DNA of 24,177 bases from UBA6614 sp002433235 (GTDB lineage Bacteria; Verrucomicrobiota; Verrucomicrobiia; Limisphaerales; UBA1100). Positions within the stretch are counted from its first letter, which is position 1. Every line of letters begins with the position of its first letter. The notes under the pieces were generated by a model that was given only the letters and a program-made list of their open reading frames with translations, was not told the origin of the DNA and searched no databases. Of the stretch, positions 9,501-15,500 are shown in pieces. The stretch covers positions 1 through 24,177 of the forward strand of contig DJHS01000033.1 of the NCBI GenBank assembly GCA_002433235.1, read 5' to 3'. A program made the position numbers and the translations under genes.

Positions 9501-12500
9501 CGGAGTTGTATTGTAGGTCCAATTTCCAGCAGCGGCAGCGTTCAAGTAAACCTGATTGGAAGCATTGTGATTACCCACAACCACATCGAGACGCCCGTCA
9601 TTGTTCAGGTCTGCCATCTGGACCGCTCGGGCATCGGTCATGTTTAAATCCAAGTAGCGCTTCACACCATAATCAGCAGTAGAGACCCATGGCTCGGGGA
9701 TGCCTGGGTTAAGGTTCTGCTGGTATAAGGCTGATGCATTATTGGGTCCAACCACCACAATCTCCTTTGAAGTGGCGTTGCCTCCCATTTCACCAATAGC
9801 GATGGCCAGCGTATCCCCCTTTGTTTCCGGAACGATTGGTGGACTTTCCTGATACAATTCCATCACATCCGCAGCTTCCAACACCTTGTCCTTGTAGAAT
9901 CGCACATCATCCACCTTGATGCGCGGCGCAAATTGCGCATTTTGAAACTCAGAACCAATCTGAAGCGTTAGGCCCGTGTTTAGCAGCGAAGAACCCAGCG
10001 GAGCCGTATTATTTGCCCTCAAGACACCATTAATATAAGTGAGGTTCCGTCCTCTTACAGGTGGTCCCGGCACAAACTTATGGACTGTCACCACATGATT
10101 CCATACACCAACAGTCAATCCAGCAGTTGTTTGTGTGTCCTGCTGATTGTCTATCCCCCATTTCGTCAACAGTCGGGTATCGACAGTCGTTGTCCCCATC
10201 AAACGATATCTGGGCTGATTGTTCAAAGCCGCCGAATAGTTGATAATTCGGTCGTTCTGCAAATCCTGACCCGGGTCTGGCATAATCCAAAGCGAAACAC
10301 TCAACTCCTGAGCTCCCCCAAGAATTGAATCCACGTCAGGAGCCGTCCATTCAATCTTGCCGACGCCGGTGCCATTGTTCCCCACCAGAAAATGCACCGC
10401 ATTGTCCGGCCTCCCATGGCGACTAAGCACGGAAACAATGGCGTCCGTGGTGTTGCTTGTTCCATACCCCACCATTGTGCCATTACGATTTGCCGCGCGA
10501 TCCCAGCCCACGGTCGCAGCCCCACCATCCAATGGCAGGTGAAGGGAAGCTCCGGTCGGGATTGGGTTGATTGGCATATAACCCTGCATTTGCTCCCTAA
10601 GCACAAACCCCGTATTATTATCATTATGCCAAATCTCATCCTTGGCAGAAGCATTGTTGCCGAAGATGAGATCGATATCCCCGTCGCTATCCAGATCGCC
10701 CGCCGCCATCGATAACGTGGGTGAACTGGATGCATCAATCTGTTGAGCCGGACCAAATGAACCGTTGCTTTCGATCATCAGACGGTACTGGTTGATCTGG
10801 TCATGAGCCGCCTCTATCAGGTCCGGCTTGCCATCCCCGTCCACATCCTGCAGTTCCAGCGCTACCGTGTTCCGGCTGCCTCCCAAATCACGCGCGGCCA
10901 TGAACGAGCCATTCCCGTAACCGGGGAACACTTTCGTGACCCCTCCATACTCGCCCCGGACAATGTCCGGCATGCCATCGGGCGAAAACATACCCTTGGG
11001 CCGCACCCATAGGGATACGGTAAAGTCATCCGTGTTTTTGGGAAAATCCGTGGAAGTTTGGGTTTCGAGATATTGGGGAGATCCCACCGTCGGGGCCATC
11101 TGCAACGCAGTGGCAGCCGTTCCCATCCGATCCATAACAAACGACGCCCCATTGCGGCGCGTCGCGTGGTTTTTGGGCGCCAAACTTGCATCCTGTGTAT
11201 CTCCCGAGAAAGGATAATAGGCCACCAGACCAATCAGATCACTGAACTGCAGTTGCGAGCTTGTCTCCAGTGCAGTGGGTGGCTCAGCAAAGGTTCCATC
11301 GCCCAATCCAAGATACAAAAGCGTCGTTCGGTTATTGTCACGCGCTACCAGCAAATCCACCCTGCCATCCCCGCTCACGTCACCCAGTGCAATGTCAGTC
11401 GTCGCGTTGGCATCCTGGGATTTCCACGTCTCCACAAACTCACCATTGCCGGTGTTAAGATACGTAACTTCAGGCTGATTCCAGTTGCCGGTGATCACAT
11501 CCGGCAAACCGTCCGCATTCAAGTCCACCACCTCCACCGCGCGCGTATCATGGTATTTCGCCCCAGGCAACTTGTGGGATCCCACAAACGAACGCAGCGA
11601 CCCGTTCCCTTCGCCCAGCCACACCCGGGATTCCTCCCCAACCTCGTTGCCCACAATCAAGTCCAGCCGTGAATCCGGCGCCAACAACTTGTCCGGCTTG
11701 ATCCAAGCCGAGTAGGTGAACTCCTGCGTCCCTCGCGGAAAATTCGTCGTGCCCAGCGTGCGGAAATAAGATCGATTGCCATCCAGCACCAATGCCGAGT
11801 CCGCCACCCCAAATCGGTCCGGCACCGAGGCATTCGCCGTGCCGATTGGCGATCCATGGTTCGCACTTGGGCTTATATCATTCCGCCAATCCGGTCGGGT
11901 AAAAGGATAATGCAAAACCAAGTTGCTGGAGGGTGTAAACGGTGCAGAAATTCGCTCCGCCAGATAAATGTCGATGACCTCACCCGCCGTCAACGGAACC
12001 CCATAGACGCGCAACTCATCCAGTCCGCCCTGAAAGTTCTTGCCCCGGATCGGGTCCCGGCCGATCAGAAACTCATTACCCGTAAATGTCGCCGTGGCAT
12101 TGTTCATGCCAATCTCGTCGTAGAGCATCCCGTTGATGTAACGGCGGATCTTGCCCGTTCCCGCCCAAGTCTGTGTGCCGCCGTGCATGGCGGCGATTTC
12201 CGCCGCGCTCAAGACACGGCTATGCAGTGTCACCTCATCAATCGACCCCGCAATTCGTGTGTCATTATTTTCAGCACGGTCAATGCCCACCCGCACCTCC
12301 TCATTCAATACGCTGAAACCCGGCATGGAGACATCGCTGACCTTGGTCACCGGCTCCAACTGGCCATCCAGATAAACCAACAATTCCTGCGTGCCCGCAT
12401 CATAAGTATAAGCCACGTGATGCCATTGACCGTCATTGATCTGGTTTTCGCTCTGGTATTGCTTGGTCTGGCCCCCGCTATTCGTGATCTCCGCACTGAA

Positions 12501-15500
12501 CCTGCCCGTGGGTGTCAGGAACAACTGCCCCCAATTCCCTCCCGAATCATCCGTGCTGACGATGCCCGCATTATTGTCCGAGGTTTTCACCCAAGCCGAC
12601 ATTGTGTGGGAGGTAAAACTGACCGTGGTGACCGTTTCGATGGTGTCATTGCCATCAAAACTATAGGCGCTGTCCGCGTTGCTGGCGCGATCAATCGCCA
12701 ACGTGGGCGCCGCCGGGTTGGCCGCGGCCGGGCCGGAACCACTGCCCGTTTGCCGCTCATACGCGCCCATATCCACCGTGGCGGTCGTGTCACTATTCCC
12801 ATCCACAATACGCGTACGCCCGGTGAGATCATCATTCCCCACCACGTCAGCATTCGAGCCCGCATCCACCGCCGGCGAACCAGTCTTCAGTTGCAATCCA
12901 TCATCCGCCGTGCCCCAGACCCCATCCGCACCTATCAGGTTGGCCACATTCAAGAACTGCGGATCAACATTCAAGTTGCCCGCACCGGCATGACCGCCTT
13001 GGATGATGGAATGGGTGATGGTGGTTGAGCCATCTATGACCGAGCCTCCACCGGAACTGCCCCAGATGATGCAATTTTTCAAGGTCAGTGCCCCGCCATT
13101 GGTCCGAAGGGTCTGCCCTAAAGCCCCACCTACATTTTCAACTGAATTCCCGTAGAACGAACAATTCGTTATGACCGCATTGGCTTGGCTCATAATCGCG
13201 CCGCCCGCATCTTTGGCATAATTATTTGCGAAGACACTATTGTTGATGGTGCCCGAGCTGCTTCCCCCTAGAAACAATCCCCCACCCCACTGGTAGCCAT
13301 ACGGTGAATCCTTGGTGTGATTGTTGTAAAAAACACAAGACTCGATGACATAATTACCAGCCACATGCATGGTGCCAGCGGAATGCGACACGTTATCCTG
13401 AAAAATAGTATTTTCAATGCGTAATGTGTTCCCTGCGCTCTCACCATAAATACATGCTGACTTGGAGGCTGTATTCTTTTCAAAAATACAATTTCTAATT
13501 GTCAATGTGCTCGTGATGAGACGAAGGCCTCCGCCGTTGGAAACATCACCTGGAGATCCCCAAACTGCAGTATCGGCATTGCCTCCGGTGACAATCAAAC
13601 CATCCAGCACCACCTCAGTAGCTTTATTCTGGATGTTAATAACATGGAGTGAATTCTCCCCGCGTGTGGGCTCGGTTCTTGAAATGTTGGCGTTGTCGTT
13701 ACCAAAGAGGTCGCCGGTGAGGATGGTTCGGTTGAGGCGCCAGTCGCGTTGGCTGCGAGAGGTTTCGCTGCCGGCAAATCCGCCATAAATCTTCACGCCG
13801 GCCTTCGGGGTAAAGGAGGCGGTTCGGTCATTCAGGTTGGTGGTGGGCCGATAGGTGCCCGCGGCCACCCAGATTTCATCTCCACTGTTTGAAGCCGTCA
13901 ACGCCGCCTGCAGATCCGTAAAGGCATCCACCCAAGAAGACCCATCATTCGCCCCCGTCGCACCCGGCTTCACATACCGCACCGGCGCCCCACCCCCAAA
14001 ATACAAAGCCGAAACTTCCGAATCAGACAGAGCACGGTTGTAAACCCTAACTTCATCAATATTTCGGTTGTACGCTCCACTAACCGGGTTGCTAGAGCCA
14101 CCCATTATAAAACTGTCATCAGCATCGGCCACGGTTGCGCCGCCAGTATTATCTGTACTCACCAAATTCCCATCGACATAAAGATAAGCTGTCCCTCCAG
14201 AAAAAACGCACGTCACGTGGAACCATTTTGATATGTCCGCGTAATCGACAATTTTTTTGGCTAAAATATTTCCGCTTACTGTATTCACCCTAAACTCAAT
14301 TCGATACTTCCCAGGGCCATATAATCCCGAGTTTTGGTCTACCCCGATTGTATATTTTCCGTTGCCTTTCCAAACCAGACTTTCCTTATGGTAATTCCAT
14401 CCTTGGTTAAATTTTGTCCAAAGTGAAATTGTCATGGCGTTTCCAAATGTAAAAGCTGAATTGCTGGGGACTTGAATTCTGCTATTCACGTTGTTAACAA
14501 AATTCCATGCCTTGCCCGCCTCATTGTTCCTATCTGCTGTTGATGCGGAATTCTGAGGTGTGCCGTGACGATTGTTGCCACTCTCATCATTCGCATTCCC
14601 GTTAAAGGGATAGTAGGCAACCAGGCCCGCTGTCGGGATTTGGGGTTTTGTCACCCCGCCCAGGATGCCATGGTTGTAATTGCCGCTAACATCATTGGGA
14701 TTGCCACTAAAGGGGTAGTGCAGCACCAGCCCGGTTGAGGGCACTTCCGCTTCAATGGGTTTCACTCCTCCGTCTCCGCCTATGCCTTTTCGGTCATAAA
14801 CGTAGGCAAGGTGCCTCCACTCGGTGGTGTTGCCCAGTGCGCTGCCCAGATTGCCGTTGTTCGCGGGTTTCAGGGGGGCGCTCTCGCTGGAGAGGCGGGT
14901 GTTGCGCAGTCCAAACTGGAAGTAACTGTTGTTGCCGGCGCTGTTCCACTGGGTGATAAGCCCGGCTTCATCCTCAATATCCGTGGGCTGTACCCAGCCG
15001 GTGATGGACCAACTGGTGTTGGCTTCAAAGTTGAAGGTGTTGGGCAACGCCGCAGTAAGGTGGGTGGAGCCGTCCAGCGAGAGGGCATTGGAGGCGTTGC
15101 CGTGCCGGTCCGGAATATAGGAGGCGGTTCCACCCACGGCGGTTCCATGATGGGCGTTGCCGGTCAAGTCGGACAGGTTGCCTTCAAAGGGCCAGTAGGC
15201 CAAAAGACCGGTGGTGCCCACGCCGGTTTCGCTGCCACCACTGTTGAGGTTGAGGATGGGCAAGTCGGTGAAGGTCCGGGAGATGCTGCTCCCGGTCAGC
15301 AGGGTGCCTTCATGGGTTCCAAACGTGCTCTCCTGCACGCGGTTGGAGGGAGGGTTGGGCCCGCGACCCACGGTGCGGGACAGGATGCCGTTGGGGGTGG
15401 CATTGATGTATTTGTTGGCAATGCCGTAGTCGCCGGCGAGATCCTCGGTAAGAAGCACGACTAGGTCGGCACGGGGTTCCCGGGCATTTTGCGTGGGAAC

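Noticed and set aside
5960..15216. Reading the cargo as a plain tandem array of LamG and propeller domains
   Set aside because: Several LamG units would lack either their first or last strands; only nested pairing completes them all.
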